In this document: positions 8,915-17,176 of the stretch, piece after piece
Layout: the number at the start of each line of letters is the position of its first letter
How positions within the stretch are numbered: position 1 is the stretch's first letter
Assembly: GCF_042643265.1 (NCBI RefSeq)
Contig: NZ_JBHRRZ010000040.1
Span: 186,001-250,000 of the forward strand
Direction: 5' to 3'
DNA: 64,000 bases
From: Virgibacillus_O sediminis
GTDB lineage: Bacteria > Bacillota > Bacilli > Bacillales > Amphibacillaceae
Notes under the pieces: model-generated
What the model saw: only the letters and a program-made list of their open reading frames with translations
Database searches by the model: none
What the model was told of the DNA's origin: nothing
Made by a program: the position numbers and the translations under genes

Positions 8915-9193
8915 TTATTCTTTTTCGATATAAGAAGCATCCCCATATAACAGCGGCGTGTGAATTTCCCTTACCAGGATGACATCCGAACCAATTCTCA
9001 CAATCCTGTTCCAAGGAATCACCAGTTCTTCCGATTTGCTGAACAATGCATCTCTCTTATCTTTGACGATCAATACAATGGCGAGGATTTTACCGTTATC
9101 CGGATCAATTTCCAGGTCGGAGATATGGCCGATCCGCCTGCCGTCATCAATCATAATTACTTCCTTGACCTGCAGTTCTGATAATTTAACCAT
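8915..9193 (-). CDS. ylmC: YlmC/YmxH-family PRC-barrel sporulation protein
   Basis: The 92-residue protein is one PRC-barrel domain, MVKLSELQVKEVIMIDDGRR and IGHISDLEIDPDNGKILAIVL. YlmC/YmxH proteins are found in spore formers, often after sigG or the ylm genes; no biochemical role is established. I chose the ATG at 9193, 8 nt after AGGAGG, over a GTG three codons earlier that overlaps the SD. It follows the sigG terminator, so it should have its own promoter. Confidence 0.88.
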   Translation of the reverse strand: MVKLSELQVKEVIMIDDGRRIGHISDLEIDPDNGKILAIVLIVKDKRDALFSKSEELVIPWNRIVRIGSDVILVREIHTPLLYGDASYIEKE

Positions 9194-9287
9194 GGTATGC
9201 ACCTCCTGCTTTGTACAAATATATGCAGCACATCTGATTTTTTTCGTACAAATGAAAAAAGCTACCGATTTGGCAGAATTTTTTCAC

Positions 9288-9334
9288 AAAAAAATCAGGC
9301 AATCGAATAATCTAATTCGATCGCCTGAAAGTAT
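9288..9334 (-). terminator. Terminator after sigG
   Basis: On the minus strand CAGGCGATCGAA and TTCGATTGCCTG pair, with one mismatch, around an eight-base loop. A run of seven T follows, about 30 nt past the sigG stop. Confidence 0.85.
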
Positions 9335-9361
9335 AAACAGCTGTCCTTGCCGTCTTGCCAT

Positions 9362-10147
9362 CTATTCAAACATTTGCTTATTCATTTGGCTGATTGCCGC
9401 CTTTTCCAACCGGGAGACCTGGGCCTGTGAAATGCCTATTTCGTCGGCAACTTCCATCTGTGTCTTCCCTTGAAAAAATCTTTTATTTAAAATCATTTTT
9501 TCACGTTCATTCAGCTGATACATACCTTCTTTTAAGGAAAGTTTATCAATCCAGGTGGAGTCTTTATCTTTATCATCACTAATTTGATCCATTACATAAA
9601 TGGGATCACCGCCATCATTATAAATAGGCTCAAACAAGGAGACAGGATCCTGGATTGCATCCAATGCAAAGACTACATCTGCATGAGGGATATCCATCTC
9701 TTTTGCAATCTCCATAGGTGTAGGTTCTTTAGAAGTTTTGCTGATCAGTTTCTCCCTAACCTGTAAGGCTTTATAAGCAATATCTCTTAATGATCTGGAT
9801 ACCCGGATTGGATTATTATCTCTTAAATACCTCCGTATTTCGCCAATAATCATCGGAACAGCATAAGTTGAAAAACGGACATTATGCGATAAATCGAAGT
9901 TATCGATGGATTTCATCAGACCAATACAACCAACTTGGAATAAATCATCCACATATTCGCCACGATTATTGAAACGCTGGATGACACTTAATACAAGTCT
10001 CAAGTTACCATTTACTAATTGTTCTCGAGCAGAAAGGTCTCCGTCTCCCTCCTGCATTTTCTTAAAGAGTTCTCTCATTTCTTCGTTTTTTAGTACAGGT
10101 AATTTTGATGTATCAACACCACATATCTCAACCTTATGTTTTGTCAT
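9362..10147 (-). CDS. sigG: RNA polymerase sporulation sigma factor G (late forespore)
   Basis: The 261-residue protein is almost collinear with B. subtilis SigG, beginning MTKHKVEICGVDTSKLPVL. Region 2 shows RFNNRGEYVDDLFQVG and FSTYAVPMIIGEIRR; region 4 has the helix-turn-helix QMEVADEIGISQAQVSRLEK near residues 225-245. Sigma-G drives late forespore genes after engulfment. I chose the ATG at 10147, with GGGAGG 10 nt upstream; an in-frame TTG nine bases earlier abuts that SD. A clear forespore promoter lies upstream, so transcription can be independent of sigE. Confidence 0.97.
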   Translation of the reverse strand: MTKHKVEICGVDTSKLPVLKNEEMRELFKKMQEGDGDLSAREQLVNGNLRLVLSVIQRFNNRGEYVDDLFQVGCIGLMKSIDNFDLSHNVRFSTYAVPMIIGEIRRYLRDNNPIRVSRSLRDIAYKALQVREKLISKTSKEPTPMEIAKEMDIPHADVVFALDAIQDPVSLFEPIYNDGGDPIYVMDQISDDKDKDSTWIDKLSLKEGMYQLNEREKMILNKRFFQGKTQMEVADEIGISQAQVSRLEKAAISQMNKQMFE

Positions 10148-10185
10148 TCTGTTCAACCCTCCCAGTTGGTGATGCTGTTCATGGA

Positions 10186-10215
10186 CAGTATCACCGAGAG
10201 GGTGGTTTTTTATGC
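10186..10215 (-). promoter_or_regulatory. Sigma-F/sigma-G type promoter of sigG
   Basis: The minus strand carries GCATA (10215-10211), a 15-base spacer and GGTGATACTG (10195-10186). Both elements match the sigma-F consensus GYWTA and GGnnAnAHTR at every defined position. In B. subtilis sigG is transcribed by sigma-F and then by sigma-G. Confidence 0.85.
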
Positions 10216-10271
10216 AGTTCCACTCTCCTGCAAGAGAGGGTGAATTGCCCCTAATGACACATGTGGCAAGG

Positions 10272-10997
10272 CTAGACCATTTTATTAAATTCTTTTTTGA
10301 GACGCCTGATTATTTTTTTCTCCAACCGGGAAATATAGGACTGGGAAATACCCAGCATGTCTGCTACATCCTTCTGGGTTTTCTCTTCCTCTCCAACAAG
10401 TCCAAATCGAAGTTCCATTATTTGCTTTTCCCGGTCATTCAATTGGGAGAGCGCCTTTTTTAGCAGCGTCTTATCTACATTGGATTCCAGATTCCTTGTA
10501 ATAATATCTTCATCTGTTCCAAGTACATCCGACAGCAGCAGTTCATTGCCATCCCAATCAATATTAAGCGGCTCATCAAATGAAACCTCTGATTTAAGCT
10601 TATTATTTCGGCGCAGATACATTAGAATTTCATTTTCAATGCATCTCGATGCATATGTTGCCAATTTGATTTTTTTCTCCGGATTAAAGGTATTTACTGC
10701 TTTAATCAATCCAATCGTACCGATACTGATCAAATCTTCTATATTGATTCCTGTATTTTCGAATTTCCTGGATATATATACTACCAGACGAAGATTTCTT
10801 TCTATCAGCATAGCACGTGCCGTTTTATCCCCTTTTTGCAGCAGGCTTAAGAGCTCCTGCTCCTCTTCCTTAGACAAAGGAGGCGGAAGTGCCTCGCTTC
10901 CTCCAATATAATAGATCTCCTCCGACCGAAGACCTAATTTCATTAAAGCTTTGTACCACCAGAGCCGCAGACGTAACCGTACTTTCATTATTTTCAT
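10272..10997 (-). CDS. sigE: RNA polymerase sporulation sigma factor E precursor (early mother cell)
   Basis: The 241-residue pro-sigma-E has the short N-terminal pro-sequence (MKIMKVRLRLRLWWYKALM, then EEIYYIGGSEALPPPLS) that keeps it inactive at the membrane until SpoIIGA cleaves it. Regions 2 and 4 match the B. subtilis protein closely, for example GTIGLIKAVNTFNPEKKIKL and the helix-turn-helix DVADMLGISQSYISRLEKK. It directs early mother-cell transcription. It lies 12 nt after spoIIGA, as in the spoIIG operon. Confidence 0.98.
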   Translation of the reverse strand: MKIMKVRLRLRLWWYKALMKLGLRSEEIYYIGGSEALPPPLSKEEEQELLSLLQKGDKTARAMLIERNLRLVVYISRKFENTGINIEDLISIGTIGLIKAVNTFNPEKKIKLATYASRCIENEILMYLRRNNKLKSEVSFDEPLNIDWDGNELLLSDVLGTDEDIITRNLESNVDKTLLKKALSQLNDREKQIMELRFGLVGEEEKTQKDVADMLGISQSYISRLEKKIIRRLKKEFNKMV

Positions 10998-11009
10998 GAA
11001 GAAGCCCCC

Positions 11010-11930
11010 TTATGCAGAATATAATGTCTCAAGCTTGATAATTTGAGGATGTAGAAGACAATGATAACTTTCATCCCTTGTCAAACTCGCAAATTGTATG
11101 CCTATCAATACTTTTTCCGTGATAATTTTCTGATCATCATAATAAACTGTTAACTGATCTGGCCGGATCGTAAAAAGAAAACTGCTTCTTCCCTGTATCC
11201 CTTGATATGGGACAAGTTGGATATCATGCTGCCAGGACGTTGGAAGATTTTCCAAATCCAAATCTTCCTCTGCTTGTTTTAATGCCCTCCACTCCTGTTC
11301 CGTGAACCAGTGTCTGAGAAAAGCCTCATCACAAATAATGACGGGCTTCTTAGTAAGCGGGTCTGTCAACTGATTGCCGCTGTCAATGTAGCCTGTCGTC
11401 TGATGAGCTTTGTTTTTTATCTGGATGGTAACCGGACAAAACTGTTCGTACTTGATTTTCTCGACTGCATGCTTGTCCATACGGTTCTTAGTAAATTTCC
11501 AGGCTATCGGGAAAGCAATGATGACAAACAGCCAGCTGACAGGATCTCCATATCCTGCATTATAGGTAATCAGCCCATTTGCATGAATTCCTACAGGGCT
11601 TTGGAAAAGAAAATGAACTGCGACCATTCCTCCTCCCACCGCAAAGGTCGTAAAATAAAACAGAAGCAAAAGTCTCATAAAACGATGAAGGTTTACGAAG
11701 CGGAAAGCACAGATAATAATTAAGACGGAATAAAGAAATTTGCCCGCTACACTGCTGATAAATGTATCAGGATAATAGACGGAGATGGGAACGAGCAGTG
11801 AAGCCACAAATGCACCTAAACAGATCCTCCACTTCTGTGTGCTGTCCCTGGCAAGTGCTTGTGTCAACAGCAGGAGCATCATGTCCAGAAAGAAGTTCAA
11901 AATCCAGATGGCATCGAGATATATGGCCAT
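11010..11930 (-). CDS. spoIIGA: SpoIIGA, membrane aspartic protease that activates pro-sigma-E
   Basis: The 306-residue protein has five predicted N-terminal membrane helices (about residues 4-150) and a cytoplasmic retropepsin-like domain with the catalytic Asp in GYIDSGNQLTDPLTKKPVI near residue 183. It forms a dimeric protease at the sporulation septum and cleaves pro-sigma-E after the SpoIIR signal from the forespore. The ATG has AAGGGAG 6 nt upstream. It is the first gene of spoIIGA-sigE. Confidence 0.96.
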   Translation of the reverse strand: MAIYLDAIWILNFFLDMMLLLLTQALARDSTQKWRICLGAFVASLLVPISVYYPDTFISSVAGKFLYSVLIIICAFRFVNLHRFMRLLLLFYFTTFAVGGGMVAVHFLFQSPVGIHANGLITYNAGYGDPVSWLFVIIAFPIAWKFTKNRMDKHAVEKIKYEQFCPVTIQIKNKAHQTTGYIDSGNQLTDPLTKKPVIICDEAFLRHWFTEQEWRALKQAEEDLDLENLPTSWQHDIQLVPYQGIQGRSSFLFTIRPDQLTVYYDDQKIITEKVLIGIQFASLTRDESYHCLLHPQIIKLETLYSA

Positions 11931-12168
11931 GACTATCTCCCTTCGGCAGAATGAACATTACTATATTGATAGAATATATGTGTAAGAAGAAGTATATATG
12001 AGCTGAAGAGCAAAGTCTGTCACATCCTGAAGCTTAGAAGGGGCTAATTTTAACAAGTTATCGGGGGGTTTGTCGGGGCTTATGGACAGTATGATCCTTT
12101 AGCGGGTAGAAATCGCCATTTTTCCCTATATAAAAATTTGCCGAAAATTTCCGGTGCTTTTTTAAACA
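11931..12168 (-). promoter_or_regulatory. Upstream control region of spoIIGA-sigE with Spo0A-box-like sites
   Basis: The stretch between ftsZ and spoIIGA has no ORF of note. The plus strand shows TTTGCCGAA (12137-12145) and TTTGTCGGG (12069-12077), eight of nine and seven of nine matches to the Spo0A box TTTGTCGAA. In B. subtilis the spoIIG promoter is activated by Spo0A-P with sigma-A. I could not fix the -10 and -35. The site calls are tentative. Confidence 0.35.
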
Positions 12169-12216
12169 ATAAAAAAAGCAAATGATCAACATTTGCATTG
12201 CTGATCATTTGCTTTT
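12169..12216 (-). terminator. Terminator after ftsZ
   Basis: On the minus strand AAAGCAAATGATCA and TGATCATTTGCTTT pair around a loop of about a dozen bases, followed by a T-rich run. It lies about 10 nt past the ftsZ stop and separates ftsAZ from spoIIGA-sigE. Confidence 0.88.
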
Positions 12217-12226
12217 CTCAGATGAC

Positions 12227-13384
12227 TTAACGATTTCTGTTTCTGTTACGGTTTCTTAAGAAGGTAGGAATATCAAGGGTGTCATCCTCCGGCTTTGAGC
12301 GTTGCGGCTGTTGTTGCTGTTGATGTTGGCTTGTTTCCCTTGGAGTATCCTCTGGAGCATTGGTAGCTGCCTGCTGATTATGATTAATCACCGGCCGTTG
12401 CTGCCTCGGCTGCTTTTCTGCCTTTTTGATATTTTCATCAAACCCTGTGGCGATGACGGTAACAATTATTTCGTCATTCAGGTTTTCATTGATGACAGAA
12501 CCAAAGATGACATTCACTTCATTATCTGCAGCAGAGGTTACAAGGTCTGCAGCTTCCTGTACCTCATACAGGCTCAGATTCGTACCTCCTGTAATATTCA
12601 TTAAAATACCATGGGCTCCATCAATGGATGTTTCCAATAATGGTGAGGAGATGGCCTTCTTGGCCGCTTCCGTGGCACGAGTCTCACCTGTAGCAATACC
12701 AATTCCCATTAATGCTGACCCTTTATCGATCATAATGGTCTTCACATCGGCAAAGTCAACATTAATCAAACCTGGTTTTGCTATTAAGTCTGATATGCCT
12801 TGCACCCCTTGTCTCAGGACATTGTCTGCCTCACGGAATGCTTCAAGCATCGGTGTGTTCTTATCGACAATTTCCAGCAGCCGGTCATTCGGAATGACAA
12901 TTAGTGTATCTACTGCTGTTTTGAGGGCGTCAATTCCGGAGATAGCTTGTGTTGACCTTCTTCTTCCTTCAAAAGAAAATGGCCTTGTCACTACGCCGAC
13001 TGTTAAGGCTCCCAAATCCTTGGCTATCTGGGCAATGACTGGGGCCGCACCTGTGCCGGTGCCTCCGCCCATACCCGCTGTTACGAATATCATATCTGCG
13101 CCTTGGAGCACTTCCTGGATCTGTTCTTTACTTTCCTCGGCTGCTTTCTTGCCGACTTCCGGATTCGCACCGGCACCCAGACCCCGGGTAAGCTTGCCTC
13201 CAATTTGCAGTTTTACTTCTGCTTTGGAAAGATTCAATGCCTGTGCATCGGTGTTTACGGCGATGAACTCGACACCTTCCACCCCATGCTCTATCATACG
13301 ATTGACAGCGTTATTGCCGCCCCCGCCTACACCAATTACTTTAATTGACGCAAGTTCCTCCATATTTGTATCAAACTCTAACAT
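12227..13384 (-). CDS. ftsZ: FtsZ, tubulin-like division GTPase
   Basis: The 385-residue protein polymerises into the Z ring. The GTP-binding motif GMGGGTGTGAAP is near residues 103-114, with GVGGGGNNAVNRM near 18-30 and the T7-loop region after residue 200. A Q/N/P-rich linker (about 318-368) leads to the conserved C-terminal peptide DDTLDIPTFLRN, which binds FtsA, SepF and EzrA. The variable tail is an alternating Arg-Asn run, RNRNRNRNR, longer than the few residues in B. subtilis. It follows ftsA by 104 nt. Confidence 0.98.
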   Translation of the reverse strand: MLEFDTNMEELASIKVIGVGGGGNNAVNRMIEHGVEGVEFIAVNTDAQALNLSKAEVKLQIGGKLTRGLGAGANPEVGKKAAEESKEQIQEVLQGADMIFVTAGMGGGTGTGAAPVIAQIAKDLGALTVGVVTRPFSFEGRRRSTQAISGIDALKTAVDTLIVIPNDRLLEIVDKNTPMLEAFREADNVLRQGVQGISDLIAKPGLINVDFADVKTIMIDKGSALMGIGIATGETRATEAAKKAISSPLLETSIDGAHGILMNITGGTNLSLYEVQEAADLVTSAADNEVNVIFGSVINENLNDEIIVTVIATGFDENIKKAEKQPRQQRPVINHNQQAATNAPEDTPRETSQHQQQQQPQRSKPEDDTLDIPTFLRNRNRNRNR

Positions 13385-13488
13385 TCTCCGTTCCTCCTAA
13401 TATGCATAATTACAAGTGTTCCGAGCTAATTATCGTCATGGCTCCTCACCTTCTTTGCCGGGAAAAGTATTACCCGGGACATTTTCTG

Positions 13489-14778
13489 TCAATCAAAGAA
13501 ATATTTAAACAAATTAGCTACTTTGGATTCTTTTTTGGTGTTCTCTTTTGACTCATTTGCCTGTTCTTGCTGTTTCTTCGTCCGCTTCGGCTTTGACTGC
13601 TGTACAGGATGATCAGCAGCTACGGAAGGAAATAATTCTTTTCCTTGTATTTTCGCATTACGATAGGCAAATTGCAAGATTCCTACCCCGGCGATGAAAT
13701 GCGCTTCCCTGACACCAATATAGTCGGGAATTGCTACTCGCACGTTGGACTGAAACAAATCCTCCGCCAGCTCGAGAGCTCCTGGCATAGCCATAGCTCC
13801 TCCAGTCAGTACAAATCCTCCTGGCAGCTCGCGGATCCCCATTTTACGTATTTCCTTTTCAGCAAAAGCGAATATTTCTTCCATTCTCGCTTCAATCATA
13901 TCAGATATTTCCAACTGGTTATAGGTCTGTTTCGTATTGCTGCCTATGATGGACACTTCAAAAGTTTCATCCTCTTGGGCAGTATCATAAAAAGCATGGC
14001 CATGATTCAATTTTACATCTTCCGCCTCTTCCGTTGAAATCCGAAGGCCGATGGAAAGGTCCTTCGTTATATTATCTCCACCGAGATTCACTACACTGGT
14101 GGAAAGAAGATGGCCATTCCCGAATACAGAGATAGTCGTACAGCCGCCGCCTACATCTATCAAAGCAACTCCCATGTTCATTTCATCTTTCGAGAGGGCT
14201 GTTGTTCCAGCAGCAAGCGGTTGAAGACAAATATCTGCCACTTGCAGTCCTGCACGTTCCACGCATTTCAGTACATTATGTAAAAGTGTTTTGGAACATG
14301 TAATAATAGTCCCTTCCATTTCCAGCCGAACACCAATCATTCCCCGTGGGTCTGTGATCTCATCCAGTCCGTCCACTATAAACTGCCTTGGCACTACGTC
14401 GATAATTTCCCTTTCTGGAGGAACTGAAACCACCTGGGCTCCATCAATTACACGGGTAATGTCTTCTTCACCAATTTCCCTGTTATCACTCTGTACGGCC
14501 ACTACGCCGTGGCATGGCTGCAATTGGACATGGCTGCCGTTTATCCCCACGATAACCCGTTCTATCTGCATGCCTACCATCCGTTCAGCCTGTTCAATCG
14601 CACTTCTTATCGACTGCACTGTCTGATCGATATCCACAATGGCACCCTTTTTCATACCATTTGATTTAGCAGTTCCAACACCAATAATGTTCAGTGAATC
14701 ATTTAACACTTCTCCGATGATTACTTTTATTTTACTGGTCCCTATATCAAGGCTCACCAGAATTTCATTGTTGTTCAA
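13489..14778 (-). CDS. ftsA: FtsA, actin-like membrane tether of the Z ring
   Basis: The 429-residue protein has actin-family ATP-binding motifs (SLDIGTSKIKVIIGE, VALIDVGGGCTTISVF near 205, GFVLTGGAMAMPG near 330), the FtsA-specific 1C domain, and a C-terminal amphipathic helix (KVANLFKYFFD) for membrane attachment. Two TTG codons follow the GGAGG; I chose the second (14778), 9 nt from the SD, because the protein then starts NNNE as B. subtilis FtsA does. The sbp, ylxW and ylxX genes found upstream in B. subtilis are missing. The 247-nt gap before it should hold the ftsAZ promoter. Confidence 0.96.
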   Translation of the reverse strand: MNNNEILVSLDIGTSKIKVIIGEVLNDSLNIIGVGTAKSNGMKKGAIVDIDQTVQSIRSAIEQAERMVGMQIERVIVGINGSHVQLQPCHGVVAVQSDNREIGEEDITRVIDGAQVVSVPPEREIIDVVPRQFIVDGLDEITDPRGMIGVRLEMEGTIITCSKTLLHNVLKCVERAGLQVADICLQPLAAGTTALSKDEMNMGVALIDVGGGCTTISVFGNGHLLSTSVVNLGGDNITKDLSIGLRISTEEAEDVKLNHGHAFYDTAQEDETFEVSIIGSNTKQTYNQLEISDMIEARMEEIFAFAEKEIRKMGIRELPGGFVLTGGAMAMPGALELAEDLFQSNVRVAIPDYIGVREAHFIAGVGILQFAYRNAKIQGKELFPSVAADHPVQQSKPKRTKKQQEQANESKENTKKESKVANLFKYFFD

Positions 14779-15025
14779 CAAAAGGCACCTCCTGATTCCT
14801 TAGCATCTCTTTTAGCCGATTTTTTTCTTTTTCATTAACTGTGATTGTTTTGACGTACTCTAATCTACTATTTTAGAGGATTTTCATAAAAAAAGAAAAT
14901 ATATATAGGTTATTCTATATAAAAGAGCTTATTTCCTGCATTTCCACTTATTTTTAGCAGCCATATTATAGGTTTCGTACCTGCCTCAGCAATTCTGACT
15001 TATATTAAGAAGTTAATCAGAGAAA

Positions 15026-15811
15026 TCACTCTGCTTCTTCTGCCGCCGCCTCTTCCATTTCCTCTGTATCGAATTCTTCAAAATAAGCGCCGACACCTAT
15101 ATGGATTATCCCTTCACTTTCAGGGTCTAGCTGGGAAACGATGGAAGGGTACAGTTGCATTTTTTCAGCAAAACTCCTGATGGAGCCACTGACTACATAA
15201 CCATCATTCATATAGAGCAGAATATTATTTTTACTAGATTCTGTCGGTTGCCAATGAATCTCTGAAATTAGATTCAACAGGTTCATTGGGAGCTTATCCA
15301 ATTCAGTAGTCATCCTATGTAAGTGCTCTTCTTCCGTAAAGTTGAGCAGCAGCGGAGCATCTCCCTTGAAGGTCACATTTTCCGACTGATTCAGAACTCT
15401 GCCATTTCCCAAAATTGGAAAATAACTGCTCTCTTCTTTTACATAGCCAATATGCTTATACTCCTTCAGGTCGATCTTCACTGTCCACGGAAAATCCCTG
15501 CTGACCTCTGCGGACTCGACCATAGGGTTGGAAGTCAAAGCTGAAATAATCTCAGATTTATCAATGGTCCATATGTTGGTGCTCTCATTCAATCCGCTTT
15601 GAGCGATGGCTTTATCCTCTGTCAGCAGGGAATTCCCATTAACCTCGACTGATCTAATATTACTCAGCGGTGACTGCAGGTAAATAATAATGGAAATCAA
15701 AATAAAAAAAATAGATAAATAAAAAACCAGCCTTCGATTCGCTTTCTTTTTCCTGGCTTGTTTCAACTTTGGGATACGCTCTTCAATTGAAACAATTTTC
15801 TTTTGGCTCAT
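15026..15811 (-). CDS. divIB: DivIB/FtsQ, divisome assembly protein
   Basis: The 261-residue bitopic protein has a basic cytoplasmic N-terminus, one membrane helix (about residues 30-50, VFYLSIFFILISIIIYL) and an extracellular POTRA domain starting at IRSVEVNGNSLLTED. An acidic C-terminal tail follows. It works with DivIC and FtsL to regulate septal wall synthesis. I chose the ATG at 15811 (AAAGGA 10 nt upstream); a longer ORF starts at TTG without an SD. A hairpin (GAAGGAAC with GTTCCTTTC) lies just upstream in the leader. Confidence 0.93.
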   Translation of the reverse strand: MSQKKIVSIEERIPKLKQARKKKANRRLVFYLSIFFILISIIIYLQSPLSNIRSVEVNGNSLLTEDKAIAQSGLNESTNIWTIDKSEIISALTSNPMVESAEVSRDFPWTVKIDLKEYKHIGYVKEESSYFPILGNGRVLNQSENVTFKGDAPLLLNFTEEEHLHRMTTELDKLPMNLLNLISEIHWQPTESSKNNILLYMNDGYVVSGSIRSFAEKMQLYPSIVSQLDPESEGIIHIGVGAYFEEFDTEEMEEAAAEEAE

Positions 15812-15988
15812 ATCTATTTCTTCCTTTATCGCATATTTACCGAAAGGAACTAAAATGGTTCCTTCCAAGATATAAAAATTATATCATATAATATGCCCTA
15901 ATATATAGTGTACCTCCGACAGTTTACCCGGAATTTCAATTCAATAACTTCCAATTTCCTCCATTATTAGCAGACAATCGGGAAATTC

Positions 15989-17092
15989 CTATATCCTGGA
16001 ATACATGCTGACATTCAACAGGATACCAACAGAACATAATGTCAGGGTTAACGAGGAGCCGCCATAGCTTAAAAAAGGAAGAGTGATACCTGTAACCGGT
16101 ATGAGCCCGATAACTACACTAATATTGATCATCGTCTGGATTACCAACATGGATACAATACCTAGGGCAAGAAAGCGCCCAAACAAGTCAGGGGCGTCCA
16201 AAGAAATTTTTATTCCCCGCCAAAACAGGAGAAGAAAGAGACCAATTACCAGCGTGCCTCCGATGAAGCCCAATTCCTCGCCCAGGATTGCGAAAATGAA
16301 ATCCGTTTGCGGTTCTGGTAGATAGAAGTATTTCTGCAGGCTTTCACCTAGCCCCAGTCCCATTAATCCGCCCGGCCCAATTGCGTACAGCGATTGTATG
16401 ATTTGAAAACCATCTCCGAGAGGATCTTCCCATGGATTAAGAAAAGCAGTGATTCTGCTGATGCGATAAGGAGCAGAAGCAATGAGAAAAACAAACCCTG
16501 CCAAACCAATGAGTCCGAGCCCGATAAAATGGCTGTAACGGGCGCCAGCAACGAAAATGAGCATCATGCACGTTAAAACAAGAACCATCCCTGTACCCAA
16601 GTCAGGCTGAAGCATAATCAGCCCAAATGCCGTAAATACCAATAGAACTGTCGGAAAAAAACCCTTTTTAAAAGAAGTAATATACTTTTGGTTTGCTGCC
16701 AGGAAAGCAGAAAGGAAGATGATCAACCCGAGTTTCATAAATTCGGAAGGCTGGATACTGAACGCCCCTACACCTATCCAACTCTGAGCGCCGCCTCGAA
16801 CCATCCCGATTCCCGGAATTAACACAAGCAGAAGCATAATGAAGCATAGCACCAATATAGGCTTCGCATACTTTTTCCATAAGTTATAGGGAAACCGCAT
16901 AATAAAGAACATTGCGGCGACGCCCGCTCCTGCAAACAACAACTGCCTTTTGACATAATAGAGCGAATCCCCGAATTTGTATTCAGCCCATACATAAGAT
17001 GAACTGTACACCATAACCATGCCCACGGAAAGAAGGCTGCCAATCACCGCTAATAATACATAATCAGGTACATGTTTCCCTGTTTTCTTCAA
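15989..17092 (-). CDS. spoVE: SpoVE/FtsW-type SEDS peptidoglycan polymerase
   Basis: This SEDS-family glycosyltransferase has ten predicted membrane helices and the segments LPEPQTDFIFAILGEELG and PFLSYGGSSL. SEDS proteins polymerise lipid II with a partner class B PBP, here probably SpoVD for cortex synthesis. I prefer the TTG at 17092 (367 residues, close to B. subtilis SpoVE), with GGGGTG 7 nt upstream. An ATG at 17143 would add 17 residues but has no good SD and its first codons lie in a terminator-like hairpin. The separate ftsW at 56035 makes SpoVE the better name here. murG and murB do not follow it. Confidence 0.9.
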   Translation of the reverse strand: MKKTGKHVPDYVLLAVIGSLLSVGMVMVYSSSYVWAEYKFGDSLYYVKRQLLFAGAGVAAMFFIMRFPYNLWKKYAKPILVLCFIMLLLVLIPGIGMVRGGAQSWIGVGAFSIQPSEFMKLGLIIFLSAFLAANQKYITSFKKGFFPTVLLVFTAFGLIMLQPDLGTGMVLVLTCMMLIFVAGARYSHFIGLGLIGLAGFVFLIASAPYRISRITAFLNPWEDPLGDGFQIIQSLYAIGPGGLMGLGLGESLQKYFYLPEPQTDFIFAILGEELGFIGGTLVIGLFLLLFWRGIKISLDAPDLFGRFLALGIVSMLVIQTMINISVVIGLIPVTGITLPFLSYGGSSLTLTLCSVGILLNVSMYSRI

Positions 17093-17130
17093 TAAAAAAC
17101 ACCCCGTTTTTCTGAGATTGAAAAGGGGTG
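17093..17130 (-). terminator. Terminator-like hairpin between murD and spoVE, enclosing the spoVE SD
   Basis: The minus strand reads CACCCCTTTTC, a 7-base loop, GAAAACGGGGTG (one bulged C), then six T. This has the form of a Rho-independent terminator. Its 3' arm contains GGGGTG, the likely SD of spoVE. It could act as an attenuator, a partial terminator or an RNA structure that limits spoVE translation. Confidence 0.65.
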
Positions 17131-17176
17131 CCAGTGTATTCATGTATGTTTAATTCGTGACCGTCAGACAAGCCCC

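Noticed and set aside
11942..11948. Spo0A box TGCCGAA just upstream of spoIIGA
   Set aside because: It overlaps the SD, 12 nt from the start codon, where an activator site would not act.
12426..13400. A 324-codon plus-strand ORF opposite ftsZ
   Set aside because: It is the reverse frame of a strongly conserved gene, has no SD, and its translation is low-complexity and unlike known proteins.
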